Shown piece after piece: positions 33,846-44,572 of a stretch of DNA of 64,000 nt. The stretch lies in the NCBI RefSeq assembly GCF_002575655.3, contig NC_053041.3, positions 376,199,054-376,263,053 of the forward strand. The letters are read 5' to 3'. The position numbers and the translations under genes are program-made. The number at the start of each line of letters is the position of its first letter. Position 1 is the stretch's first letter. The notes under the pieces are model-generated. The model ran no database searches. It had not been told where the DNA came from and saw nothing but the letters and a program-made list of their open reading frames with translations. Origin of the DNA: Aegilops tauschii subsp. strangulata. Taxonomy: Eukaryota; Streptophyta; Magnoliopsida; Poales; Poaceae.

Positions 33846-36302
33846 AGTTGCAGTCAATGACATGCGGGACCCACACGTCAGCTTCACCCAGTCAACACCT
33901 CTGTTGACTAATGATGTCATGCTGACGTCATGCTGAGGCAGTAATACCATTTTTGAATTAAATCAATAATAATAATTTATAAATTGAATAAAATCTTTAA
34001 AAATTAATATAAAATAAACCGTAGGTCCTATGGGAAAACTTTGTACATGAAAGTTGCTCAGAACAACGAGACGAATCCGAATACGCAGCCCGTTCGTCCG
34101 CCACACATCCCTAGCATAGCGAACACGCAAATTTCCCCCTCAGTTCACCTGTCCGAAACCGCGAAACACCGGGGATACTTTCCCAGATGTTTCCCCCTTC
34201 GCCGGTATCACCTACTACCGCGTTTGGGCACACCTAGCATCACGCTTTGTCATGTCATGCATCGTTATGCATCTGTTTGCATTGTATTCATTGTTTCTTC
34301 CCCCTCTTCTCTCCGGTAGACTACGAGACCGACGCCGCTGCTGGTGCCCCGACCGATTACGCTGTTGACGACCCCTCCTTGCCAGAGCAATCAGGCAAGC
34401 CCACCCCCTTGATCACCAGATATCGCCTATTCTTCTCTACACTGCTTGCATTAGAGTAGTGTAGCATGTTACTGCTTTCGGTTAATCCTATTCTGCTGCA
34501 TAGCCTGTCATTGTTGCTGCAGTTGTTACCCTTACCTGCAATCCTAAATGCTTAGTATAGGATGCTAGTATTCCATCAGTGGCCCTACATTCTTGTCCGT
34601 CTGCCATGCTATACTGTCGGGCCGTGATCACTAGGGAGGTGATCACGGGTATATACTATATACTTTATATACATGACACATGTGGTGACTAAAGTCGGGT
34701 CAGCTCGTTGGGTACCCGCAAGTGATTCTGATGAGGGGGCTGAAAGGACAGGTGGCTCCATCCTAGTAGAGGTGGGCCTGGGTTCCTGACGGCCCCCGAC
34801 TGTTACTATGTGGCGGAGCGACAGGGCAGGTTGAGACCACCTAGGAGAGAGGTGGGCCTGGCCCTGCTCGGCGTCCGCGGATACTTTAAAATAACACGCT
34901 TAACGAGTTCTTGGTATTTGATCTGAGTCTGGCCATTTGGTCTATACGCACTAACCAACTACGTGGGAAAGTTATGGGCACTCGACGTCGTGGTATCAGC
35001 CGAAGCCTTCGTGACATCAGCAACTGAGCGGCGTGCGCCGGATTGGAACGTAAGCCTGCTCTTGTATTAAGGGGGCTAGTTCTGCTTCCGGCTCCGTACG
35101 CAACGTGCAGGTGTGCAATGGGCGATGGGCCCAGACCCCTGCGCCATAGGATTTAGACCGGCGTGCTGACCTCTCTGTTGTGCCTAGGTAGGGCTACGAC
35201 GTGTTGATCTTCCGAGGCCGGGCATGACCCAGGAAAGTGTGTCCGGCCAAAGGGGATCGAGCGTGTTGGGTTATGTGGTGCACCCCTGCAGGGAAGTTTA
35301 TCTATTCGAATAGCCGTGTCCCTCGGTAAAAGGACAACCCGGAGTTGTACCTTGACCTTATGACAACTAGAACTGGATACTTAATAAAACACACCCTTCC
35401 AAGTGCCAGATATAACCCGGTGATCGCTCTCTAACAGGGCAACGAGGAGGGGATCGCCGGGTAGGATTATGATATGCGATGCTACTTGGTGAACTTACCA
35501 TCTACTCTCTTCTACATGCTGCAAGATGGAGGTGGCCAGAAGCGTAGTCTCCGACAGGATTAGCTACCCCCCCTTTATTCTGGCATTCTGCAGTTCAGTC
35601 CACCGACATGGCCCTTTACACTTATACCCATGCATATGTTGTGTAGCTCCTTGCTTGCGAGTACTTTGGATGAGTACTCACGGTTGCTTTTCTCCCTCTT
35701 TCCCCCCTTTCTCTTCTACCTGGTTGTCATAACCAGATGCCGGAGCCCAGGAGCCAGACGCCACCGTCGACGACGACTCCTACTACACCGGAGGTGCCTA
35801 CTACTACGTGCAGCCCGCTGATGACGACCAGGAGTAGTTAGGAGGATCCCAGGGAGGAGGCCTGCGCCTCTTTCGATCTGTATCCCAGTTTGTGCTAGCC
35901 TTCTTAAGGCAAACTTGTTTAATTTATGTCTGTACTCAGATATTGTTGCTTCCGCTGACTCGTCTATGATCGAGCACTTGTATTCGAGCCCTCGAGGCCC
36001 CTGGCTTGTATTATGATGCTTGTATGACTTATTTATGTTTTAGAGTTGTGTTGTGATTTCTTCCCATGAGTCCCTGATCTTGATCGTACACGTTTGCGTG
36101 CATGATTAGTGTATGATTGAATCGGGGGCGTCACATGCACCCTCTATTTAGGTAAAATTAACTTTAATCACATGCACTGGTTCGAATTGATTGTCAATGG
36201 TTCATCTAAACTAATGAAAGAAGGGTGTGTGCTTACACGACAATATATCTGCTTCACTATATTTTTGCTTGATGGGGTTGGCAGCTCCATAATTAATCCT
36301 TA

Positions 36303-36418
36303 CTTATGAAGCCTGTTATCCCAAACAAGTTGGAGTAGGCTAGATATGAAACCCTTTCACGAGGACTTCCCAGGAGGTCACCCATGCTAGTACTACTCTC
36401 GCCAAATGGGTTTCATAC
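36303..36418 (-). repeat. SINE-like tail fused to a 5S rRNA-derived fragment
   Basis: On the minus strand GGCGAGAGTAGTACTAGC and the following bases (36359-36403) match plant 5S rRNA nucleotides about 66-110 with one mismatch (GCATGGG for GGATGGG). This covers the intermediate element and C box of the internal promoter. The fragment is bracketed by the inverted pair TATGAAACCC and GGGTTTCATA (about 36346-36355 and 36408-36417). Directly beyond, the minus strand reads AGCCTACTCCAACTTGTTTGG, matching the 3' tail of the Au SINE family. The 5' half of 5S and the A box are absent, so it is not a functional 5S gene. Confidence 0.7.
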
Positions 36419-36420
36419 CC

Positions 36421-37760
36421 AAAAGACTGGCTAGTTTTTAATTAGTCACGCAACTTGGGAAGATCAAGAACACACAAAAAGGTAATGAACAGAGGCTCGG
36501 AGCAGTGATGTAATAGCTAGCATCAGAAAATGTAGGGTAAAATGAACAAAAAGCAGCGGAACCACATGCTAGTTTGTTGATGTGTAATTAAGCATAGAGA
36601 ACATGAAGCAGTCTGATGGAACCAACAGGTGGCATCAGAACAACACCATTATCATAAATATAGCATGCAAGAAGTAAAATAGTAGGCAGTGATATCTATG
36701 AAGTACAGTAATACTTAGGACAAAACTAAAGCATATTAACTATATGTGCACTGGTATGTAATTTAGCACATGTAACATGTTCACTGCCAGAAGTATGGCC
36801 CTACAGGTGCAAGCAGAATAACGCGTCTCATGAAAAATTGAATGATGCCCTGAAGAAATTCAAAGGTACGGTGCTTATGCTAAGAAAGTGAACGTAGGCG
36901 ACGGCCGTTGGATAATAGTACATGATTCTCGGCGGCGTATGGCTATCGTTGTCATACTTGATAGCTAAGGATCGTCGATGGTGCTCGTGTTGCGGTTGAG
37001 TTTGGGTCGGCTGTCGCCATCACTGAAGCGGCTCCAGTGCTTCGATTGCGGCGCCTGTCGACATACAAGAAAGCTCATCTGTGGTAAGTGAACAGTTGCA
37101 CGGCAAAGAGAAAAACCGAAGGAGTACAAATCGAAATAACCTGATGAGGCTGCGGTGTCAGTAAAGCAGGGCCGCTGGAATTGAATATGGCGTCCGTGGA
37201 GCGGGTCCGGTGCAGTGGACGAAGGCTTCGGCGGGCGCGGTGTACAGTGCTTTCGGTGAGGCGGATCTGTTGCGGCGGACGAGGGCTTGTATGAAGGGCC
37301 AGCGATGGGGTGGACGAGGGAGTCAGTGAAGGGCCTACACTGTGGTGGATGAGGGCACCAGCTAAGCAGATCCGGTGTGGTGGACCATGATGGCGGTCAA
37401 GGAGATATGGAGCGGTGGACAAGCTAGTCGGTGAAGCAGCTCCGGTGAAGTGGTGAGTTGGCAGTTGGGGGTTCCAAGGTGCGGAAGGTAGATCCGGTAG
37501 GGTGTGAGGTCCACCGCTGCGGCGGAGGACTAGATTCGGCGGCTTGCCGTGGTTGGGGGGTCGGGGAGGGGAAGGGGAGGGGCTCTGGGGAAGAATGTTG
37601 GGGGCAAAGAGGGGAAAACAATGGAGTTACCAAAGCAGGCCTTTTCCATTCATGTGGCAGGGGTAAAACAGGAATATCGCAGGGCTAAACTTTCGGGCGC
37701 GAGATATTTCGATGTGAGCGGGAAGTTTGAAAGCTTTTGGCACCTGAAATTATAAGTGTT
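36421..37760 (-). other. CACTA-like gene 5' region, weakly supported
   Basis: AT-rich DNA (36421-36890) is followed by a GC-rich block whose minus strand has proline/serine/histidine-rich open frames (37633-37424 and 37422-37075), one starting MVTPLFSPLCPQHSSPEP. The arrangement (GC-rich first-exon-like block with a promoter-like region to its right) is similar to 16405-17000, so both may come from one CACTA gene family. No catalytic domain is visible. No terminal repeat was found. Confidence 0.3.
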
Positions 37761-38330
37761 CTGCTCTTGTACGGCCGACTATGATATCACGGCCGAGAAT
37801 TTATTTGTTTTGCACCCCAAAAAAGTGCAAGTTTTGAAAATCAATGTCTCCAACTCGAAACTTAGATTGTCCATTCAATTCAAATATGGATCATTGAGCT
37901 AGTACAAGTAAATTCCATCATACGGTCCAATTCAAATGAAATTCCAAATGTGTTTATCCTAAATATGATGACAAAAGCAAAAATGTGTATGTGTATGAAT
38001 AAAGTGGATGGTTATAAAGTTTGAACATGCCCGTATGTGTATATCTCTAGGTTTGATATATGAATTTGAAATCACGAAATCCTGGCTTAAAAAATGTACC
38101 TCCATTTAAATGAATTACAAAAGCTAATGATGGATTCGAATTCCAAAATTCCAATCTTAGGTTTGTAATTCTGGTACATCAAGGTATATCACGCATGTTC
38201 AAAAGTATCGTTATCTCATAGTCCAAACTGTGAAACAAATTGATCAACCATGAGTGCACACACTATTGACCATATATATCTCAATTACGCTAAAGTCCCT
38301 CAAATATAGACACCTAACTCATTATCTGAA
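37761..38330. other. AT-rich DNA, no gene seen
   Basis: No open frame of note, terminal repeat or MITE is recognised. Several AATTCAAAT/ATTTGAATT words give it a weak internal repetitiveness. Confidence 0.5.
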
Positions 38331-38997
38331 GCCAACCCCCCCACCCCCACCCCTCCGTCGCCCCCCCACAGACACACACGCCATTCTCTCCCCTAGACAC
38401 GAGCACATTAACACCCCCCTCTCTTCTAAAGTCCGGACCCCAATATAGGTCTCTTATCACTTTGTCTCTCGGGCATGCACACATCTCTTCCCCCACTATC
38501 CAGGTCTCCCGGCATCACTCTTTCCCAAGCATACACACTATGTAGAGTGTATCTTTCTCATACACACAAAACGTCGCCCCCAAACGTCTATCTCCCTAGG
38601 TATGTGGTTCTCGCACACTCACCTCACACACCACCCCACTTCAAACAAGCACACTTTGTCTCCTTGTGCACCACTCTCCTCTTTCTATCTCTCCCACATG
38701 CGGACCCGCCCCAGCTCCTTCCCTGTATACATATATGCCGTGACTCTTTCCATAGCTCCCAAATGTATCATCGTTCTCAATCTCGCACGTTGTTATCTAC
38801 ACCATCTATTCTAGATCTCTCATGAAGTCCCTATCACACACACGATGACTCGCTTCCCTTGCGTCTCCGTACATAGGCCAATTTCGAACAACATTAACAT
38901 TGTCTCCCTATCTATACGCCACTTATGGACACAAACGACCCCTCTCCCCCCTCTTTTCCTCTCTCTCTCTCCCCGTCGCTAGCTCTCTCTCTCTCTG

Positions 38998-39058
<61 letters not shown>

Positions 39059-39594
39059 CTCACACCCTCTCCCACACACACTCGATGTCTCTTCCAAATA
39101 GTCTGCTCCCCGCCCGCACCCATGCTATCCCGCTACTACACATGCCTTTGTCTCTCTTTGACACACATGTCACACCATTCCCCCTTCCCTTATACTAGGT
39201 TTACATCATTAGTGGTCTCTCTACTCCACATAGACACACTCCCTCTCGCACACAAACGCGCGCACAAACACACACAGACACGCACAAACACCCATCTAGC
39301 TATCTGGATCCTTCTTTTAAGACACACACCTTGCATATTCTCTACAACTCTAGATATGTATATACCCCCCCTCTCTAGCTCAGATGCACACCAAAATTCT
39401 CCATCTCTCTAACTCACACATCTCTCCCCATGCCCGCATGTGTATCTCACACACTCAATCTCTGATTATGTCTATGTGTCTCCATGTTACACAACACAAA
39501 GCCCCATGTACATGTCTCTCTCTATCCTCCACACACATAGACACAAAGAATCTATTATCATTGCCTCAGTCTCTAGACATATCACACACGCACA

Positions 39595-39632
<38 letters not shown>

Positions 39633-39670
39633 AACACGCTCAACAAGGGTTTCCCCGTGAATAACTTACC
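38331..39670 (+). repeat. 1.3 kb G-poor low-complexity block
   Basis: The plus strand is dominated by CT, CA and CCC words with little G, from the C-rich run near 38336 to the end of the second (CT)n. It includes a long (CT)n tract at 38983-39058 (perfect from about 39005) and a second at 39599-39629, with many CACACA runs between. Open frames here read as S/L/H/T-rich low-complexity peptides and are not genes. Confidence 0.85.
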
Positions 39671-39930
39671 GTCTATTCATCAACAGTCGTGGCAGTACGG
39701 TGAACACGAGACATGAAAAAGAATAACACGTGCGTAGACCACCTAGTATGACTACTAGGACTAGAGCAAGCCGAAAGCGCGCCACCGTCACCCCCTCCTT
39801 ATCGGCGACGGGAAAACCTTTGTTTTACACAGTCGAGAAGTCATTGTGCTAAGGCCCCACATGCTGAGCCATTGAATAGAATGTAGATCCTAGTTTACGG
39901 AAACAAGCTAGTATCGATAATACATTTGTA

Positions 39931-40369
39931 TCTCCATACTTATATTTCTTCTCTTATAAAAAACCCGAGTTGGTGATGATGGTATGCGTGCCATCTTGCA
40001 ATAGACTGTCCGATCTATATGATGGATGGAAATTAAACTAAAAGATACCCACACCTCTCTCCACATTTGCAGACAAGGCCTTTCCTCGTTCATCCTTATC
40101 TCCAACAACCTCATTGTTGAGCAATTAAAAAACGAAGCCTCTGGAATAAACTGGCCTGGTGGCCGTTGCCGGCGTCGTCCATCCCCTTGCCTCCACTCAG
40201 TCCGACCACCAATCACCACCACGCCCCTCTCCTCTTCACCTTATCTCCTCTTTCACGGGATATCATTAGTTCTTACACATGGGATTACTCCTACATGGGT
40301 CAATCACAACAAGTGTTTTATAAAAATATGCATCTTGATGTTCCGTGCAATGCACGGACATCTTGCTAG
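39931..40369 (+). mobile_element. Small non-autonomous Helitron, copy 1
   Basis: It starts TC after A (39930) and ends CTAG before T (40370), the Helitron A/T target rule. The 5' part contains CTTATAAAAAACCCGAGTTGG then TGATGATGG. The 3' end has the perfect hairpin CCGTGCA-A-TGCACGG (40343-40357), 12 bases before the end. It is 439 bp, has no Rep/helicase gene and must rely on a helper. Confidence 0.75.
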
Positions 40370-40370
40370 T

Positions 40371-40949
40371 ACACCTACAGAAGACTAAGTTGGTGATGAT
40401 GGTGTGTCTGCCATCCGTCATTTCTGACCATTAGATCTACATCTAACGACTGTGAGGTAAGTTGTTGCCTTTTCTCACCAACATCCCACTTATCTACCAA
40501 TTTGCAGAAAAACACATAATTAATTAGTATCTTAAAACCAACCGCACCCCTCCCTCACCTCACCAAAACAGCCCAAGGAACATTTTCTGATTGAAACATG
40601 ATATATCTCTAGTGATATCTACAGTCTTATAAAAACCGAGTTGGTGATGATGGTGTGCCTGCCATCCTGCAATATAGACCGTCCGATCTATATCTGATGG
40701 ATAGAAAGCAAACTATGACAATTTTGCAAAAAGATACCCGCACCCCTCTCCACATTTGCAGATAAGGACTTCCCTCGTTCATCTTCGTCTCCCACGAGAT
40801 AAACAACTCGTATAAATGCATCTTGATGTTCCATGCAACGCATGGTCCTCTTGCTAGTATGTATATCAAAATTAGAGTGTTTTGTATCAAGTTTGTGAAT
40901 AAGTATTATTCTAATTATGATCCGTTGCAACGCACGTGAACATTGCTAG
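40371..40949 (+). mobile_element. Small Helitron, copy 2, interrupted by copy 3
   Basis: A related 5' end (CCTACAGAAGACTAAGTTGG then TGATGATGG) starts directly after copy 1. A 3' end with palindrome CGTTGCAACG (about 40923-40932) finishes in CTAG at 40949 before T. Copy 3 lies between. Without it the element is about 339 bp. Assigning the two ends to one element is inference from order and spacing. Confidence 0.5.
40618..40857 (+). mobile_element. Small Helitron, copy 3, nested
   Basis: TC start after A (40617); the sequence TCTACAGTCTTATAAAAACC runs into GAGTTGGTGATGATGG; hairpin CCATGC-AAC-GCATGG (40831-40845) lies 12 bases before CTAG (40854-40857); a T follows. It is 240 bp, a shorter relative of copy 1. 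The stem differs from copy 1 at a pair on both sides (G/C to A/T), so base pairing is kept. Confidence 0.75.
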
Positions 40950-42199
40950 TATTTCCAACCATTCCAAAAAATGCTAGTATTTCCATAGTTTCGAGTTTTC
41001 CATCAAGATATTAGTCACCCATGGTTGATATTTACTTTCAATCACGTACACATAGGCACTATGTAACTAGCCTTGCTTATTGGCTTCCAAAGCTTAACTT
41101 TCACTCCTACTTACAATATGTAGAGTATTTAACAAAAACTACCACTTTCAACCAGCCCTAGGAAGAAACTATTGTACAAAATATAGCAAAAACATACCCA
41201 AAATTTCTTAATCCGTGCCAAAAACTACTACCTAGTGCCGATTAGGCTCGTTTAAACCCATTTATGACAGGGTTGGCCCACACGTTCGTGCTGACGAGGC
41301 AGCTTAAACCAACACATTTTGTTTGACCGTTGACACGAGGGACCCACATCTGACCTTCTGTCCTGTTATATTCCCCCTCAAATCATTATTTTTCCTGAAC
41401 ATTACTGCAAACAGTACTGATGCGTGTTCGTCGGTGGCGCCGGTGATGAGGGAGTTGGCCGCCGCTCCGCCGGACGGGCCAGGCGCCGCGCTGGCCTCCA
41501 CACGGGTTGGCAGGCTGGCCCGAGCGTGACTGACGCGCGAGCAAGCCGCCGCGCTGGCCTTCGCTTGAGCCAGATGGCTGGCATTAGCGCAGCGCGCGCG
41601 AGCAAGCCGCCGCCCCGCCGTGCCAATCTAGTAGTTTCTTGGCATTATTAGTGGTTTCTTTGCATTATTAGTAGTTTCTTGTAAGGAACAATGTACTACT
41701 AGCGTCAAAAGGCGATTCTAGGTTGCGTTGTACTCCAACGAGTACTACTAGTGGTCGCGGTAGTGTATACCTCGTTTTGTGGGTTTGATCCTGGCCGAAT
41801 GCACGGCGGCCCTTTTTCTAAATAGTAACTTTGCTGCGAGCCAATATTGTACACGGGTAGTTTGAGTTTTGAAGTCGAACGGACGTGTCGCACCACAATC
41901 TGGGTGCACTAGATAGCCCATCCATGTGAGCGGGTTTTCCTTCCCATCATCTCGTGGCTCGCGTGCTCTCCCTAGCCGCACTTCGCTTGCAGCTTCCTCA
42001 TCAGCTAGTAGCATATTTAAACTAGCGCCTCCCAATTAAGCCCGAGGAGCCAGAAAATCCTGGCACGGCATTGGGAACTATGCAATATGGCTCTGTACAT
42101 AAAGTGCTAGTACTCTACTAGTACTCTGTAGCTTGTGGCATTGCACGCATGGACTTCACTCCATTATCGGCTCTATAAAAGAAATTCCTCTTGACATGG
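40950..42199. other. Intergenic DNA left of the F-box genes
   Basis: 41100-41420 carries AAAAACTACYAC words and a GTTTGACCGTTGAC stretch, typical of unclassified Triticeae DNA repeats. 41446-41625 is a short GC-rich block with GCGAGCAAGCCGCCGC repeated (about 41537 and 41599). 41628-41680 has three copies of a 20-bp TTAGTAGTTTCTTGGCA-like unit. No gene is supported. Confidence 0.5.
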
Positions 42200-42202
42200 T
42201 AT

Positions 42203-42290
42203 TTTTTTGAAACGGAGGCAAAAGCTTTGCCTCATCTCATTCATAAAGAAGGAACTACTAACAAAGTCCGACGAGATCCATCACACCTCC
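42203..42290 (-). mobile_element. Possible non-LTR retroelement 3' end
   Basis: The minus strand ends GAGGCAAAGCTTTTGCCTCCG then TTTCAAAAAAA, an A-rich tail (complement at 42210-42216) after a short inverted repeat (AGGCAAAAGCTTTTGCCT-like). I recall similar tails on grass LINE/SINE copies. No reverse transcriptase fragment is clear and the upstream limit is unknown. Confidence 0.3.
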
Positions 42291-42514
42291 ACAAATGGAA
42301 GCAAAAAGCCTAGTCTCGCTGTATCAAATAACTCAAATGTTCTACCCCCGCAGTAACCGTTGCTGATAAACAGGATACTAGTGTGTGCGTGAGAGGAGCG
42401 GCTGAGTAGGCCAGCTACGCGCTTGAATAGAGCACCGAGAGTACCCACTATGCAGGTGTACTTTCCCTGCATTGATAGTACAACAACGGTTCTAGAGAAC
42501 AGTACTACCCTCCA

Positions 42515-42695
42515 CTTCCAACTGTAGCTCCTTGGCCCTAAAATTAAGAGTTCAAAACTGGTGCACTATACTAGAAGCACAGTACATCGCACTACTAGTT
42601 GAGAAAGTAGTACTAGTACTGCTATAGTAGGAGTACATAGTAAATAATAGCCTCACCCCTTCGCTAAGGAACAATCAAGGAGCTACAGTTGGAAG
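42515..42695. repeat. Perfect 20-bp inverted repeat upstream of gene 1
   Basis: CTTCCAACTGTAGCTCCTTG (42515-42534) returns as its exact reverse complement at 42676-42695, 141 bp apart and 86 bp before the chosen start codon. The loop holds several TAGTACTAGTACT words. It could be a foldback element or a gene-derived inverted duplication. Confidence 0.75.
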
Positions 42696-42781
42696 GGACG
42701 AGGCCCTGCGGTTACTATGCTCTTATCTCCTCCTCGCCAATTCCCCTCCCCCCGAAGAGAAGGCAGTTCGTCACTGCTCCC

Positions 42782-44572
42782 ATGGATTCTCCAGGCGGTT
42801 CTCCTCCTCGTCGGGGCTTGGAGACCTTGGACGACGATCCTCTGGGAGAAATCGCACGCCGCTCCGACGTCCTCACCGCCGCAAGACTCGGTGCTTCCTG
42901 CACCAACTTTTTCAAGACGGTGCTTAAACAGGCTTGGGAAAAGGCCATGCTTGTTGGTCTTCCATGCGTCCTCGAGGTGAAGGTTCTTCTATGGGACAAT
43001 CCTTCGAACAGTCCACCGCTCCCTGGCCATGGTTGCACGTTGACTCCGCTAGAGTTGCCACCGTTGAGAGGTAGTCGGATTTTGTCTGATGAGCAGGTCA
43101 GTCATGGAGTTTGATCATGTAGTACTTAGTTATTCCATTTCCATCCCGTAATTTCTCCGCTGCCCACCGTCTTATATATAGGTCTGGGTCGGTGCCAACG
43201 AAGATTGGCTTGCATACCTCCGGCCGGATACCACCATCATTTTGCACAACATCCACAGCAGTGCGGCTGTTCCCGTAAACCCCTTCTCAACCATTGGGAT
43301 CGGCCTTCCGGACTGGCTGGGCTTGAATACGTATGATGATGCCTACATGAGATTCAAGAAGATACCAATTGCGGACCCGCCGACAAAGCGACGCGGCTAC
43401 AACAATTACTATCTCATCGCGGTGTTCGACACAAGGATTGCCATCAATGCAAGAGGCAGTAACGGCAGAGGCTGGCGCATGTTGGCCGCGGCAGATTTGT
43501 ACCCCTACACGTTCGAAGACGGCGTGCGCCATCTAGGCCACATCTTCGTGGTGACAAGATAGGGGACTTGTTTCATCTGGTTGCCATCCTACGGTACGGG
43601 AGATTACAAACGGAATGCACGAACCATCATTTGCATCCCTAACGGTCCTCCATTATTTTGCAAGGACCAGTCATCCCCCGATCAAAATAAGATCGCCGAT
43701 CCTGGATGTGCATTTGCGTCCGCGAGTCGGTCTAACCTGGAACCTTGTAGCTGAGTTTGGCATATTGGGATCAACTATCTTAGTAGTCGTTACCCATGGT
43801 ACCGCTGATGTGCAACATGGTCACACAATCTACCACGATCGGACCGTCACCATCTACCCAGGTATTCCATTTAGTATTATATTTTTTAACCCTCTCGCCT
43901 TCTCTTTCGTTGTTGTACTACTTACTAGTACTAGTAGGAGTACTTTTTACCTTGGAGGACGCGTATAGCTAGCTAGGCCCTTGAAGACTTGAACCCACTA
44001 GCTGCCACCATTTTTGTTTTTCCATGTCTTACTATCTCATCCATGTAGCCAAGAGTGGCTATATATAATAAGCTGGTTATTTTACTTCCTCTATACTGGA
44101 GTAGTACTATTTGCTGCATAGTATTACTGACCGCCATATTTGAGCACAACATTATTATGCATAGACCTTGACTTTGTACGTCACCATGTGTCCAGATCTG
44201 AGATGCCGCATGTACCGGATGAACGGCGCCGAGTTCGACCCCAATGATGCTATGTGGGTGCCGAGGAACACTCTTGGAGAGTACTCGCTTTTCATTGGGG
44301 ACAGCTACCCCATTGTGAAGCGAATGGCACCTTCCGTGCACGACACCGAAGGCCTGCCGTTCATGAAGCATGGTTGTGTCTTTAGTGCGCACCGCCGGAT
44401 GAACGACATGCTGGGACACGCTATCCCTGATTTATGCCGCTTCAACTTGGGTGAGTCTCCATCATGTGGAACCGGACTAGAAAGCTGTGACAATGATTCT
44501 CGTTGCCCACCGCTATGGATCGTGCCATCCATGAAGAACACCTGGGACTGGAACCTGGAGGAGGACATGTAG
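42782..44572 (+). CDS. F-box/DUF295-type gene 1, four exons, one in-frame TAG
   Basis: Exons inferred by eye: 42782-43096, 43182-43593, 43727-43861, 44196-44572, all with GT-AG borders and matching phases. The N-terminus (LETLDDDPLGEIARRSDVLTA, ARLGASCTNFF) is a degenerate F-box, which would bind SKP1 in an SCF ubiquitin ligase. The rest (LIAVFDTR, TWNLVAEFG..ILVVVTHG, RNTLGEYSLFIG) follows the DUF295 beta-propeller pattern and aligns with the gene at 47470. I chose the ATG nearest the F-box; an upstream in-frame ATG exists at 42689. Codon 43560-43562 is TAG, aligned with a glutamine in the paralogue, so CAG to TAG is likely. Reading past it gives GTCFIWLPSY up to the donor. The gene is probably a recent pseudogene or makes a truncated protein. 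The third exon's acceptor is the least certain border. Confidence 0.6.

Larger units (their letters stand above)
26035..36135 (+). mobile_element. Gypsy-type LTR retrotransposon with truncated left LTR and nested solo LTR
   Basis: The element starts TGTGACGCCCGG and ends GGGGGCGTCACA, and is flanked by a perfect TGCAC duplication (26030-26034, 36136-36140). The left LTR copy is recognisable only to about 26648. The right copy starts at 27919 after a purine-rich tract (GGAGGAGAAT) and ends at 36135. Without the 4.35 kb solo LTR inside it, the right LTR is about 3.86 kb. The interior is only about 1.27 kb and shows no protein domain, so most of the left LTR, the PBS and all coding sequence have been deleted. 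The CTCGGGACGAGATTTCTTG motif before the tract is common in chromovirus-type gypsy elements. I do not assign a family. Confidence 0.8.
27919..36135 (+). repeat. Right LTR of the gypsy element, split by a solo LTR
   Basis: It begins TGTGATGCCC, runs to 28529, is interrupted by 28530-32881, and resumes at 32887 (after CACGA) to the GGGCGTCACA end. It contains a CpG-rich block (about 32890-33660), then an abrupt TTAAT-rich block (33709-33845), then moderately GC-rich DNA. Several long open frames in the CpG-rich block run on both strands with no domain and are not called as genes. Confidence 0.8.

Noticed and set aside
36359..36403. Functional 5S rRNA gene
   Set aside because: Only nucleotides about 66-110 are present. 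The A box, the 5' half and the terminator context are missing.
38900..39412. 170-codon S/L/H-rich frame
   Set aside because: It is translated (CT)n and CA-rich low-complexity sequence.
43548..43602. An alternative 52-55 bp intron that would skip the TAG in F-box gene 1
   Set aside because: The phases can be made to fit, but the length is below the usual minimum for plant introns. The 43594-43726 intron keeps the phase seen in the paralogue.
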